Source: Deroplatys truncata (taxonomy: Eukaryota; Arthropoda; Insecta; Mantodea; Mantidae). Taken from it: a DNA stretch of 64,000 nucleotides. The notes beneath the pieces are model-generated. The model did no database searches and was not told the origin of the DNA. It worked only from the letters and a program-made list of their open reading frames with translations. The DNA lies in the NCBI GenBank assembly GCA_030765065.1, contig CM060980.1, positions 61,860,364 through 61,924,363 on the forward strand, written 5' to 3'. Below, one piece after another: positions 1 through 10,119 of the stretch; position 1 is the first letter of the stretch; every line of letters starts with the position of its first letter. The translations under genes and the position numbers were made by a program.

Positions 1-105
1 AACTAGAACCTTTTGGAAGCTTCTCCGCCCCCCTCCTGCCGAAAGTATGTCGAAATAGTTCTAGAACGTTCGAGAAACCTTGTGGAAAGATTCCACTTAC
101 TAATA
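1..105 (+). promoter_or_regulatory. Heat-shock-element array, upstream half of promoter-like module copy 1
   Basis: This reads as heat-shock-factor binding sites. A GAA-gc-TTC pair lies at 16-23. At 59-76 there is a perfect run of four alternating units, TTC-ta-GAA-cg-TTC-ga-GAA, and a looser GAA...TTC pair follows at 85-93. The stretch from about 31 to 98 aligns by eye with 23230-23295, upstream of the TATA box of copy 2, sharing the CCCCCCTCCTGC block and the GATTCCA block. The TATA box that should follow lies 1.5 kb downstream because another element interrupts the module. The left edge is cut by the window. It is either an hsp-type promoter or the U3 part of an LTR. Confidence 0.6.
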
Positions 106-1590
106 GGGCCATTCTGTAACGTTTTGCCAAGGCTTAAGAAACTGTTAAAAGCCGCTAACCAATTGATCGGCATTCTGTAACTTCGTAACAAAACAATGTT
201 TTGTGAAGAATAAAGATTGAACTTAACAATCCCCGAGACCCTCGTATTAACGCGTTTGTTACAGAAATGATTCGCAAGGACCACGTTTTAATGCTGCTGA
301 AAGAGGAAAAGGACGATAGAAGCTGGGCGATAGAACCTGGTTATTTTGATTATCAAATGTTTATTTATTCGTTTTAGCATAAAATATAAAAGTTACGGAT
401 TACGCCTGAGTAAGCAATGTTCCGTATGATAGCATCGGTAAAATGCTCCCAAGATAACCTTTAAGAGGCCAATTTTAATAGGAAAATAAATGTTGTGTAA
501 TCTCGTGTCGTAATAAAAACTAACCGTTATTGATTTAAGAATTTTTAGCTTCACATAGTGATAGCTCTTGTGTTTATATGCATGGTTCACGAATTTATTT
601 GAGTAATTTTAGTTTAAGTTTAGGAACTGAAGACTTTTATGAGCCTTAAAATAGTACAGCGATACGTTTTCGTTCCCAGAATTACTTTAAGATAATTTCC
701 AATCTGCGTAAAGAATTGCCTAGCAGAAAGCCATTTACCAGTTTCTCGTAACCATAGAAATTGAATTTATACTGATGCTGCTGGAAGAGGAAGAACATAA
801 GTCAGTTGGGTTATAAGGTGATAACTTATAAATAGTAAATTTGCGTATGAAAAATAATCCGAAATAAAATACTTGTAGCTGTAACATTCCCCCAGATAAC
901 ACAACTAGTGAAACTAACTTTCTTTTCAATATGACCTTCCACTTATCAATGCCTAAAATAATGTGATAATCAAGTACCAATAATTATTTTCATTCAAAAT
1001 TAAGATGCAAGAACATGTCCACGGAACTAAACTAAAGCTAAACATTGCCAGATCATTAATAAAAGAATAAGTACCTGCTTATGCTTGATGATATACATTA
1101 AAATTTCAGAAAAATCCGCATGACCACTGCTATGTTTAAAAAGTATAATTAAAAGCAAAAAGAAAAGAAAGAAAGAAAATTAAGCAGAAATTCACAATGT
1201 ATTGTGAAACTTGCATCAAAACCTAATTATTTGAGTTCACAAAAAATGTAAGTTATGCTATTCTTAGCAGTGAATGCCAATTTTAAGAATCCAAATATAT
1301 TTTATATGGTTCGTGTGACGCTTTGATAACACGCTTTGTCTCCATATTGGCAAGGAAAAATAACAAAAGCACGGCATTACGGCGCTGACTGCAACGTAAA
1401 ACAAAGCGCTGTCGCAGAGCGCACGAATTTTCGATTAGTCACTCCAGTGAGCTAGCAAATACCGAGAAAACAAATATCGCCATAACAAAAAAGTTACAGA
1501 ATGCTAAGTAGTAATACATGTAAAGAGCGGTTCTTTAAGTTTAACAAATAATTGTAGTCACCTTTGTACAACAAAGTTACAGAATAGGCT
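106..1590. mobile_element. Non-autonomous element with inverted ends, inserted in promoter module copy 1
   Basis: The outer ends are ATTCTGTAAC at 111-120 and its inverse GTTACAGAAT at 1576-1585, extended by GGCC on the left and AGGC on the right. A second inverted pair lies inside each end: GCATTCTGTAAC at 170-181 and GTTACAGAATGC at 1493-1504. The interior is AT-rich and has no recognisable transposase. The flanks read CTAATA on the left and CTATATA on the right, a plausible decayed target duplication of the TATA box. The uninterrupted copy at 23.3 kb supports insertion. The superfamily is not recognised and the exact ends are uncertain by a few bases. Confidence 0.5.
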
Positions 1591-1960
1591 TCTATATAAG
1601 CGAGCGCTCTCGCGGGAGTCAGTCAGTTGCGAGTCGAGTGTGAGTTGAGTTCGTCGGTAAGTTTCCTGTGCGACATCAAGAGCGATTCTCCGAGCGAGTT
1701 GATGACGGATGTTGTGACGCCAGCGAGTTCTACTGCAGAGCAATGGGTTATGGAGGTCTTGTTATGAACTCCCGATTGAAGTGAACTGTCCAGCATAAAG
1801 TGGTCACATTACAAATTAAGTAAAGTGACGGAGAATTGAACTAGTTCACCGTAGTAAAGTGATAGTGAAAATTGGTGAACTCAAGTGAAATTTAACTAGA
1901 GAAAAACTCGACAGTGAGAACAGAGGGAAAGAGAGTGACAGTTGAAAAACAAAGACTGGA
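1591..1960 (+). promoter_or_regulatory. TATA box, TCAGT initiator and GTGAA-rich leader of promoter module copy 1
   Basis: TATATAA lies at 1593-1599 and is followed by a GC-rich AGCGAGCGCTCTCGCGGGA stretch. TCAGTCAGTT at 1619-1628 matches the arthropod TCAGT initiator at the expected 25-32 bases from the TATA box. Then comes a 300-base leader full of GTGAA, GTGACAG and GAACTAG words (1820-1950), which aligns by eye with 23460-23600. Long leaders of this style occur in insect hsp70 transcripts and also in the R-U5 part of LTR retrotransposons. No hsp70 coding start follows and no long gag/pol frame follows, so the downstream gene is absent. Confidence 0.55.
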
Positions 1961-2115
1961 CTAAGTCACATTATGTTGAAAATGTTCGTGTCGCATTCTT
2001 GGAACACAAGTGGTGTTTAACCTACTTTTCTTTTTTAAGTATGCTATTCACACACATGCCAAAAATCTTTTTGTAAGCAAGGCTTTTTTTTTGGATTCAG
2101 GTGTATGTTTTGTAG
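1961..2115. other. Unassigned spacer
   Basis: AT-rich sequence between the end of the promoter-module homology and the SINE copy. It holds a short T run near 2085. No gene, repeat or RNA is recognised. Confidence 0.3.
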
Positions 2116-2535
2116 TTTATCTCCCATTAACTGGATACGTCATGTCAACGACGAATGAAAAGAGTGAAATGATGCTCAAATGAGCCCGGGATCCATAGAG
2201 CTTCTCAGGATAAGGAAGAACCCCGGAAAAAACCTTATTCGGGTAACTCGCCCTAATCGAGATTGTTTTCTTCACAAGCATACACTTCTGTAACTCCAAT
2301 GTGTTCGTACTCAAATACAAGGGCTTTGTAAATCCTTTTTAATCTTTTAGTAAGTATGAAATGAAATTAGAAGGTGTTTTGCTGACCATGTCTGTCAGAA
2401 AGAATCGGAGGTTTACAGAATTATCAAAATTGAGTTGTTTTTGAGATTACCTTACATACTTATCTAACCGAGATTCGAACTTGGGAGCTCTCGAATTTAA
2501 GGCAGACATGCTACCCCCTTATCATAGAGACGGTC
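2116..2535 (-). repeat. SINE family 1 copy, minus strand, split by an insertion
   Basis: Read on the minus strand, 2535-2464 holds a tRNA-like head with the box-B-like words AAGTTCGAATCTCGGTTAG. 2264-2116 holds the body, with words such as TCCGGGGTTCTTCC and ATTCGTCGTTGACATGACG. The same head and body occur on the plus strand at 8045-8750 and 57979-58175. The element is interrupted at 2265-2463 by a family B fragment. The 12 bases CTAATCGAGATT (2253-2264) and CTAACCGAGATT (2464-2475) repeat on either side. The copy is non-coding and has no clear poly(A) tail. Confidence 0.55.
2265..2463 (-). repeat. Family B fragment inserted in SINE family 1
   Basis: On the minus strand this 199-base segment carries GGTAATCTCAAAAACAACTC, then a TTTCTGACAGACATGGTCAG block, then ACAAAGCCCTTG and ACATTGGAGTTA. 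The same blocks occur in order in the plus-strand copy at 40090-40260 and, more diverged, at 16630-16810. It is flanked by a 12-base near-perfect direct repeat of SINE sequence, one mismatch, which reads as a target-site duplication. Confidence 0.6.
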
Positions 2536-2690
2536 TAAAACGTGTATTTCCGTTGAAATTCCAGTATAGAAATTTTGGGTGAATTGAAATGCTCGTCTAC
2601 TACTGCTGTAAGTTATAACAGCTACCTACATGTGACTGTTTTGGTAGAGAAGGTCGTGTGAATGTATCACATCAGACTTTTTTATCAGCA
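2536..2690. repeat. Family A remnant, rearranged
   Basis: Positions 2600-2536 read on the minus strand match the family A head (TTCACCCAAAATTTCTATA, then GGAAATACACGTTTTAGA). Positions 2646-2690 match the family A 3' end in plus orientation (GTAGAGAAGGT, then TATCACATCAGA). Head and tail pieces in opposite orientations mark an inverted or composite remnant. It is non-coding. Confidence 0.45.
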
Positions 2691-2974
2691 ATTCGTTAAC
2701 ATTTTTGACGAAGGAGTAGAATTCCTTAAGATGAATAGGAAAAGACTAGCGGTAGGCATAGAGAGTACACACTTTCATGGGACGAACAACTATGACTTTT
2801 CCACGATGAATTTGGTTATTGTTACTTGTACATCATTATTCTCGGAAGATTCGGAATCGCCAGTTCGCGGCAAAATTAAATACTGCAGAAAAACATATGT
2901 ACAGGTGTGTGGAGTAGTTTTATATTGCGTATTGCACGTACATTTTCGAAAATTTATCTCTTAGTATTGTATTT
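2691..2974. other. Unassigned stretch with a 100-codon open frame
   Basis: A plus-strand open frame covers most of this segment (2662-2964). It begins inside a family A remnant, has no recognisable domain, and shows no codon bias by eye. I treat it as chance. Nothing else is seen. Confidence 0.3.
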
Positions 2975-3790
2975 TTACTTTCTCTATCACGTTCCTAGTA
3001 GGTAGAGAAGGTATTGCATTCCATCCAAAAACTCCATATCAAACTTTCGCCAGAAATACGTGTTTTGAGACTCCCTGAATACAAAAAGAAAGCAGTTTTA
3101 GAAAACGTCTGTGAACCCCATAACTCAAAAACAAAACGTCGGATCAACACCAAACTTGGTATTTAAGTTCAGTACCTTCCAAAGATGCGACACGAAGATT
3201 TCCGAGAAAATCCCCTACCCCAAACTACACGAAATGTTTGATTTTCTAAAAAATGGATATAACCATTTTGATTAAAATGTCATATATTAAAGATATTTAA
3301 ACGATAAATAATATGTATATCTGGGAATACCCTTGAAGTCCTGTTCATTCGAAAGGAATTTTGTATAATCTTGTAAAACTGGTAAACGTTAAGCGATAGA
3401 GGAATGTATGTAGATCTCTTTAAAGCACACAATTTATTGAAATAACTTTTTTTGTGGCATTGACTATTTCCGAGATATCCATTATTAATGGTTCGAATTG
3501 TTCAATACATTTAAAATCCTGTCAACACTAAGTTGCTTCTAGCGATTCCATTGAAACAGTGTGGAACTTTAAGGCCAGCGTATAGCGCCCAGTTCTTAAA
3601 CACTTGATTATGGCTATTCCCTTTGTATTTATAACGAAATGTAATGTAGCTATTTCTGCAAAAGTTTATCTGTATTAAAATGAAATAGATATAAAAATAA
3701 GCTTAGGTAAGATTGGTTTAAATGCCCAACAATGAACGATAGAGGGTAGAGAAAGTAATGTAAATATATCACATCAGATTTTTATACCTT
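2975..3790 (+). repeat. Family A repeat copy, near full length
   Basis: The 5' edge is a small inverted repeat, TTTTACTTTCTCTA near 2981 against GTAGAGAAGGTATTGCATTCC near 3001. It is followed by CATCCAAAAACTCC, AGAAATACGTGTTTTGAGA, CCATAACTCAAAAACAAAAC and a CACCAAACTTGGTATTTAAG block. The 3' edge near 3742-3788 reads GGTAGAGAAAGTAATG then TATCACATCAGATTTTTAT. The block order matches 4460-5395, 30185-30500, 34045-34980 and 39575-40010. It is non-coding; the class is unknown, possibly a non-autonomous transposon or a very old dispersed repeat. Confidence 0.6.
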
Positions 3791-4455
3791 TATTTGCAAA
3801 AAAAAAAAGAGTACAAGACATTTTCGAAAAATGTCTGGCGTTTACGCATTCAAAATGAAATTAATTACGAAGCAGCGTGAGTTTAATGATCTTTACTGTG
3901 TCACTGTGATTTTTGTTCACAAAGTTTGACAACGCCAGTAAGCACGATAAAAATGCAACAGACAAAACGAGTTCGGTTTCTTTCGGTTCTGCCTGGAATC
4001 CTAACCGGCGACAATAGTTCGCTTTCGTCATTTTCGTATATCACGATATACATGGTTGGATATGCAATTTTCTCAATTTGTATTTTCCTTCCATTTTAAA
4101 CAGTTTTTCCTGGAACCCTGAAAGTATAAAAGAGGAGTTCAATAATTTATAATTTGCATGTAATGTGCCTTATATATCGATGCTTAGATAACACATTCCA
4201 CTGCTATTAACATCGGTACTATAACAAATATGATAATCATAAATTACTCTTTAATTACACGGCAGGTGATAGTAATTTTTAACTAAAATAAAATGAATTG
4301 TGACTTTTATTTAAATTATTTTTGTTGGTTTTATCAGAAAGTTTTTCAGCTTTAGCAAGAATTTTGCTGTTTTATGAAATTTCACTATAATTTTTTCAAG
4401 ATTTTTCAGGGCAGTCAATACACCAATTGACCGTAGCTTTAGATTGTCACTGAAG
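3791..4455. other. Unassigned AT-rich stretch
   Basis: Contains a short A run (3799-3809) and no convincing gene. A 120-codon minus-strand frame (4311-4673) extends into the next family A copy; its repeated peptide LYLDSGxLKTCIS is just the translated duplication of that repeat's head. Confidence 0.3.
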
Positions 4456-5395
4456 AGGATCTTCTTACTACTTTCTCTACCACTTATTGCATTCCACCCA
4501 AAAATTTTACCGGAAATACATGTTTTGAGGTTCCCTGAATCCAAATAAAGCTTTTTTACTTTTTTACTACTACGTAGAGTAAGTAGAGGAAATGTTGCAT
4601 TCCACCCAAAAATCAATATCGATATTTCATCGGAAATACATGTTTTGAGGTGCCCTGAATCCAAATAAAGCATCTGGGAAGCACGTCCGTGTGTCTATCT
4701 GTCAGTCTGTGAACAGCATAACTCAAAAACGAAAAGTCGGATAAAAACCAAATTTAGTACTTGAAATTACCATCTTCCAAGGATGTGTCACAAAGATGTT
4801 CAACCCCCCCCCTCAGACTACCCTTTACATGGAACATTTTTCGAAAGTTTTGATTTTCTCAAAATCTACTCTGAACGATTTTGATTAAAATATCATATGT
4901 TTAATATATTTTCATAGCAAATGAAATGTATATCTTGAATTTTCTGGGAATGTTCCCAAAAGTCCCCTTCATTCTGAATAACTTTAACATAACGGATAAG
5001 CCGTAAGAGAGGGACAAAATTTTTCTGCACAAAAAATGTAGATCTCGTTAAAGCACACAGTTTATGTCGCGTGAACCATTTCCGAGATATTCCTAATTAT
5101 TTGTTTGAATTTTCCAATACTTCTACTTATTCTCAAATGGGAATTCGTTGTTGTTTTCTGTATGCCGTGCACATGTAAAGAGAATGGAATGCTCCACATA
5201 GGAACCAGCTCTTGATTGACTATCGCTTAAAGCCTACCATATTCCCCGTGCACCTACAAGAAAATTAGCAATATTATAGTTTCTGCAAATGTTTATCTCG
5301 ATTAACAGGAGATACGGAGAATAAGCGTTTGTAAAAGTAGGTTGTACAAGAGTAGAGAAAGTCAGTGAGTGCAACATATCAGATTTTTATTGATT
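4456..5395 (+). repeat. Family A repeat copy with duplicated head
   Basis: The head module occurs twice in direct orientation, at about 4470-4555 and 4585-4672. Each carries TTGCATTCCACCCAAAAAT, GGAAATACATGTTTTGAGG and CCCTGAATCCAAATAAAGC. The rest of the family follows (CATAACTCAAAAACGAAAAG at 4718 onward, a run of nine C at 4804-4812), ending with AGAGTAGAGAAAGTCAGTGA and CATATCAGATTTTTATTG near 5350-5392. It is non-coding. Confidence 0.6.
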
Positions 5396-8040
5396 ATTAT
5401 TATTATTATTGTTGTTGTTGAATTTTTCAGCACAACCATGTGGTATGCAGAGCTGGAAGCAAAGACAGTATATAATAACAATATAAATAATGACATGAAC
5501 GAGGGTCAACCACATAACTGGCGCTAAACCGAATTAGGTAAAAGCACAGATTGATGCATTGTCGCATTAAGGATCTTCTTGCTTCGAGGCGCTGTCGGAA
5601 GAGAGCAGCGAGCTCTGCAGTAGACGACTACTGATCGGGGCAACTGAAACTGGAAGAAGTTAGAGAACCCCATGCTACGATTATTACATTTTCTTTAAAA
5701 TTATAAGTACATTGCGCTCTAGAGGCTTTTCTGTTAAAAATATGCAGCACATAAGCTTTTATATATCATTTTTAAACTACGTGTATACCAATAAGCGTAC
5801 CTACTACCACCACTGCCAACGCCACCACCACCACCACCACCACCACCACATATGCCTAATGAGCCTCTTAGCGGGTATATTTGAACCCGGAAATACTCGG
5901 ACTGTCTTCGATAACCACGGAGAGGTTTATGACTATTTGTAAAACTGCATATTGTTTATGTATATATATGTATATATATATATGTATTTTGATTTTATTT
6001 CGAACATAGTCATGTTTTAAATTGGTCTCATAGGAATTTGATTGTGCAATGGTTTTAAAGGGTTGTAATAATTAGCTAAAAGAGATATCTCAGTGAAAAA
6101 AGTAATTAAACATGGTTTTTAAGTTCTGTTTTAAATCAACTCTGCTGCAAGAAAAAATGCCTTAAATTTTGCAAAAAAAAATGCTCAAAGATTAATAGTG
6201 TTTATTTCCATCCAAATAAACTATATAAGTTAATAATAACAGCAACAAACTCCACTGAGTTTTCACAGAACAGAAATGAAATCAGAATCCAAATAAGCTC
6301 TAAGACAACCAGAGTATGTTAATGAAAGAGGGAATGCATATTTTCCGAAAGCGTCATGCCCACGACTGTGGACATTACCCCACAGTCGTACAGACGCCAT
6401 AAGAATTTCTAAATTTCTGTTACTTAAGTCTCCATTCGCAAGGCTTAACTGCAGTTCTTTATTTTCAGTTTTTGCCTCGTGTTATTGCTAAAAGTTTAAG
6501 TTTCTGTAACCTCAGTCTACAATATCCCCACTGTTTAGCAAGGCATTGAAGGATTATGCGACTTGTGGCAGCAGCCAATTGTAAACGCATGCATGGACTT
6601 TAGATTGCTCGGTAATGAGCAGAGAATTTTATTTTTCTTGGTGATCTTTTTGTTTTCTCCGAACAAAAGTACGTGGGAGCAGAAGTAAAGACCGACTCCT
6701 CCTTCGCTGGGCTTATACAGAAAAGGGAAGACTGTTTTGAAGTTGCAAGCTTGGAAATCCTACCCATGTATGTGTGTGTGTCGTATAGTTAAGTTAGGCT
6801 TTTGCTTTCAACACATTAAAACAATATTATAAGTCCAATAATAGCTATTGTGGTTGTAAAGTAATCCAACAAGTTCCCGGTTTGTTTTGGGGGAGGGGGT
6901 GGAAACAAGAACCATGAAGGGGTGGGTAGAAGCCCTCTCTTGTTCCGCAGCGACTGCAGTTGCTTTTCCTCGAATACAAATAAGAGACAGGTTTCCCTTC
7001 ATGTCTTAGGGCAAGCATTTCTTAAGGATCGCCGGTATGGTTTACATTTTAAGGCATAGACGGATAAAAGCAATAAAAAAACATATAAAAACAATAATGA
7101 AATTATTTGATGTTAGTGGCAGTTAAATGCATTCTTTACCTCTTGACTAACAAATTTATGAGAGACACTATATTGTGCGGAAATTTAGGCACTGCGACGA
7201 AGTAAGAAGAAATTATGGAAGCATGGATACAAAGAAAAAGGTAGCCTTTCAGACAAAATTGAAAGTGTGGAATATTTTTAAGAAAGAGTGGACGATGGAA
7301 AAAAAATCTGAATCTTTAACAGAAAAAGAATTGGCTTAGGAGGTAGCATGAGAAGAAACTCTTTGCTACGAGATGCACTGGTAAGCGAACCGTCGGCGTG
7401 CATTCCGGCTTAAGCCCGGTTTAACGTGTCGAGCGTTGAAAAGCAGGCTGCCTACACAGAAGTAAACATTTTTGATCCCACGATACGGGTTAAGAAGCAT
7501 TCAATATGAAGTTTAGCAATAGTAATCAGGGGTTACTATGGAGAATCAAAATAAAATATTCATCTCTACTTGTCAATAAATGGATGCAAATACGCTTGTA
7601 ATTGAAGGATAGAAATAATACTTTATTGTAGTTCAAATGAATGTGCCGAGGCACTATATCTCTTTCTACGCGTCTCTACACTCTTAAGACGTCTGTTCAA
7701 TAAATATGAGTGACGGTGAAGGTTGCAACTGTTTGAGACTAGAGTCACCGCATGTGCAGCAGACTATCTTTCTACTCGCAACGCAGCGCCGGCTGTACTA
7801 TTCGCGCAGTTTTTCTTGAGCTCTAGGCGCCCTTCCTGTTATCCGGAGTTACCAGTTCACCTGCGCGCATCCATTGTCCAAGAAACTTTGTGCCTATAGT
7901 ACAAATGTCGAAATTGCCATTTTGGGAAAATAGTAAGAAATTAAAATGATTATCGTTTTTAATTTCTCGTAACCATGCATATCCCAAAAGAAAGCAGGGG
8001 GAAAAAGCAAGGAATATTTGCAGTAAAATTTCGACAAATA
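5396..8040. other. Unassigned region with microsatellites
   Basis: It holds a (CCA)n run at 5822-5849, which gives a poly-histidine stretch in a chance 76-codon frame, and TA/TG-rich tracts near 5960-5990. No exon, transposase or RNA gene is recognised. Family A or B sequence is not visible here. Confidence 0.35.
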
Positions 8041-8750
8041 GTTTTAGCCCGCCTCTGTGGTGTGGGGTTAGTGTGTCTGCCTCACATTCAAGAAGTTCCA
8101 AGTACGAATCTCGGTTAAGGTGAAACACCCGGAGCGGGATGGTTCAGGCGGTAACGTCTGTGACCCGCATTCTGGAGGTTCGATTAGCGCGGCCGACCTA
8201 CCTGACCCATGGGTTTTTTTCGGGGTTTCCCCGAGTCGCTATGCGAATGTTGGGAAGGTTCATTACATCCCCGAATTTCGTTCCTCCATTTCACCTACAT
8301 TCTCATTTCATTTCGCCTTTCATATGCTTGGTCTGTTTCAGGGTTGAAAGTGTCGGCGGAAGTCTTGGCGTTGCATGGCAGGAGGAAAGGGATGCTCTAC
8401 GTAACCCTTCGTTCTCCGGAATGGGGGCGGTTGCACCAGATGCAATCCGGGAGTTTCAGTCTGTATAAGGTAGGGACCCTGCCCTCTGACCGCCGTGCTT
8501 CTTGGTCCGACCGCCCTCTGTCTCCTCTCACCTCACCCCTCCCTCCCAGGGGCACCACATCAGGTGCTTCAGGCACAAAAACCTTTTAGGTCGAGGTGTA
8601 AAGTCTCCCTCCGCAATTAGTACCTACTAGTCCTAGTCCTATTCTGAAAAGGCCAATGTCGGGTAACATTAAGCTCTATGGACCCTGGGACCATTTGAGC
8701 ACCATTTCATTCATTTATTCATCCTCCGATATGACCTACCACGTTAAACT
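8041..8750 (+). repeat. SINE family 1 copy, split by a second SINE
   Basis: The tRNA-like head lies at 8049-8118 (GCCCGCCTCTGTGGTGTGGG, then TCTGCCTCACATTCAAGAAG and CGAATCTCGGTTAAGG). The tail resumes at about 8641 (ATTCTGAAAAGGCCAATGTC, then TTCATTTATTCATCC and TATGACCTACCACGTTAAA). The same head and tail are contiguous at 57979-58175, so the intervening ~520 bases are an insertion, apparently with loss of about 35 bases of SINE sequence. No target duplication is obvious. Confidence 0.6.
8122..8640 (+). repeat. SINE-like element nested in SINE family 1
   Basis: It begins with a tRNA-like head (CCGGAGCGGGATGGTTCAGG, with a box-B-like GGAGGTTCGATT), followed by a GC-rich body with CATTTCATTTCGCCTTTCAT, GACCGCCGTGCTTC and CAGGTGCTTCAGGCACAAA. 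The organisation, a tRNA-like head then a CATTTCATTT/TCTCAC body then a short GGTC-rich 3' part, parallels the SINE at 45149-45518. Three overlapping open frames (8120-8589) are translations of this element in different frames, not genes. Confidence 0.5.
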
Positions 8751-10110
8751 TAAAAAAAATTGAAGCTATACACCAATAGAAGAATTTATTTTAACTTAAC
8801 AGCAAGGTACCAGTAAAGTGTGTACATTCATACCCCCACTTCCAAATATATTATATCAGGTGCCGAAAGGACTGCGCAACGTATGAGGCTCAGATACCAC
8901 GAAATTACAGTTTATTTACTGTGTTTTCCCTTTTTCAGTGATATTAAACTCGTATATGGTCAGGTAAGTCCAATCGAAAACTGAAGCAGAGGGCATCCAG
9001 AATATTCGAAGGCGCTTGTAGTTGCATTTTACCTGCATAACCCTGCGACTTTAATTGCGTAATTGTGGATATAACTTAAAGCGCAAGTAACTACTCCTTA
9101 CTGATATGTGGCGACTCGGATGATGGCAACGGTTAAATTTATAATTATCGATTCTCTGCTCTTGGTGTCACTTATTGTGGGAGTTTGGTTTTCAATCATT
9201 GTGGCTAAATGTGACAATGAAGAATAAATTTTAAAAATATGTATAGAGTTTTGCTATCTGCATCTAATTTTATAATACAGGAAATTAACCAGTAGAGTAA
9301 AACTTAAGCGTTTATGGTTAGTGACATAGCTTCATTTCGGGTACGATACCATACCGTCTCTATCTTCTCAGTGTCTGCACTAGATTTTGTTAAAAGTGAT
9401 GTGGAATTCAGCACTAAGGAAACCTTAAAATACCACCCCTAATCAATCATGACAATACGAATGTTATTCTGCCCACTATACTATCGGGGGGGGGGTCAAA
9501 ACAAAAAGGATCAAGTAACATAAAGTGCCACTAAACGTTTATTACCCTAGTTACGAATACAGATCAAACTGAAGTGCTTGAAAAAGAAACGAAAGAAAGG
9601 AAGAAAAAAGCTAAAGCCGTACAGAGAGTTATAGGCAGCGTACACAGCGTTTTTGACTGCAGCGTCCCAATTCAGAGTCATTTCGAAGTTGGTTGGGAAA
9701 CACATCAACATTCTTCCTAAACCCAGAGATTTCCACTCATAATTTTCTTACAAAGAGAGGCATTTGTGGACGTGTGATTGAATTGGCTGAAGAAGTTTGT
9801 GAATCCTTGTGCGGCCTTTCCACAGAAATGGGCCATCGGGGAAAAAAGAAATGAAGAGTTCGAGTTAAAGAGAATTAAAAATTTGCTGCTCTTTTGGCGA
9901 GCAAATAAACATGTAGGGTAGCATAAAATGAGGAAGTAAACATTCTGGTGCGAGAAAAGATGATATTAACATGAGTTGTGCAATCGAATGACTTATAGAT
10001 TGAAAATATAAAGAAATGCGAAACTCTGCCATATTTTAAAATTTCTTTCACAGAATAAAACTAGATAACCTGCAAATATCAGTTGTATATCCTAGATATC
10101 TAACAGGAAT
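8751..10110. other. Unassigned AT-rich region
   Basis: No recognisable gene. A ten-base G run lies at 9486-9495. The stretch just upstream of 10120 might include more of the decayed transposase described next, but I cannot read it. Confidence 0.3.
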
Positions 10111-10119
10111 TATTTGGTT

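Noticed and set aside
1593-1960. hsp70 gene
   Set aside because: The promoter words fit, but no hsp70 N-terminus or any ATPase-domain motif is found downstream of either copy.
2662-2964. 100-codon plus-strand frame
   Set aside because: It starts in a family A remnant and shows no domain; chance is the simpler explanation.
5712-5942. Frame with a histidine-rich stretch, possible metal-binding protein
   Set aside because: The histidines come from a (CCA)n repeat, and the rest has no recognisable domain.
8120-8589. Three overlapping plus-strand frames of 75-126 codons
   Set aside because: They overlap in different frames inside a tRNA-headed SINE, so they are not genes.
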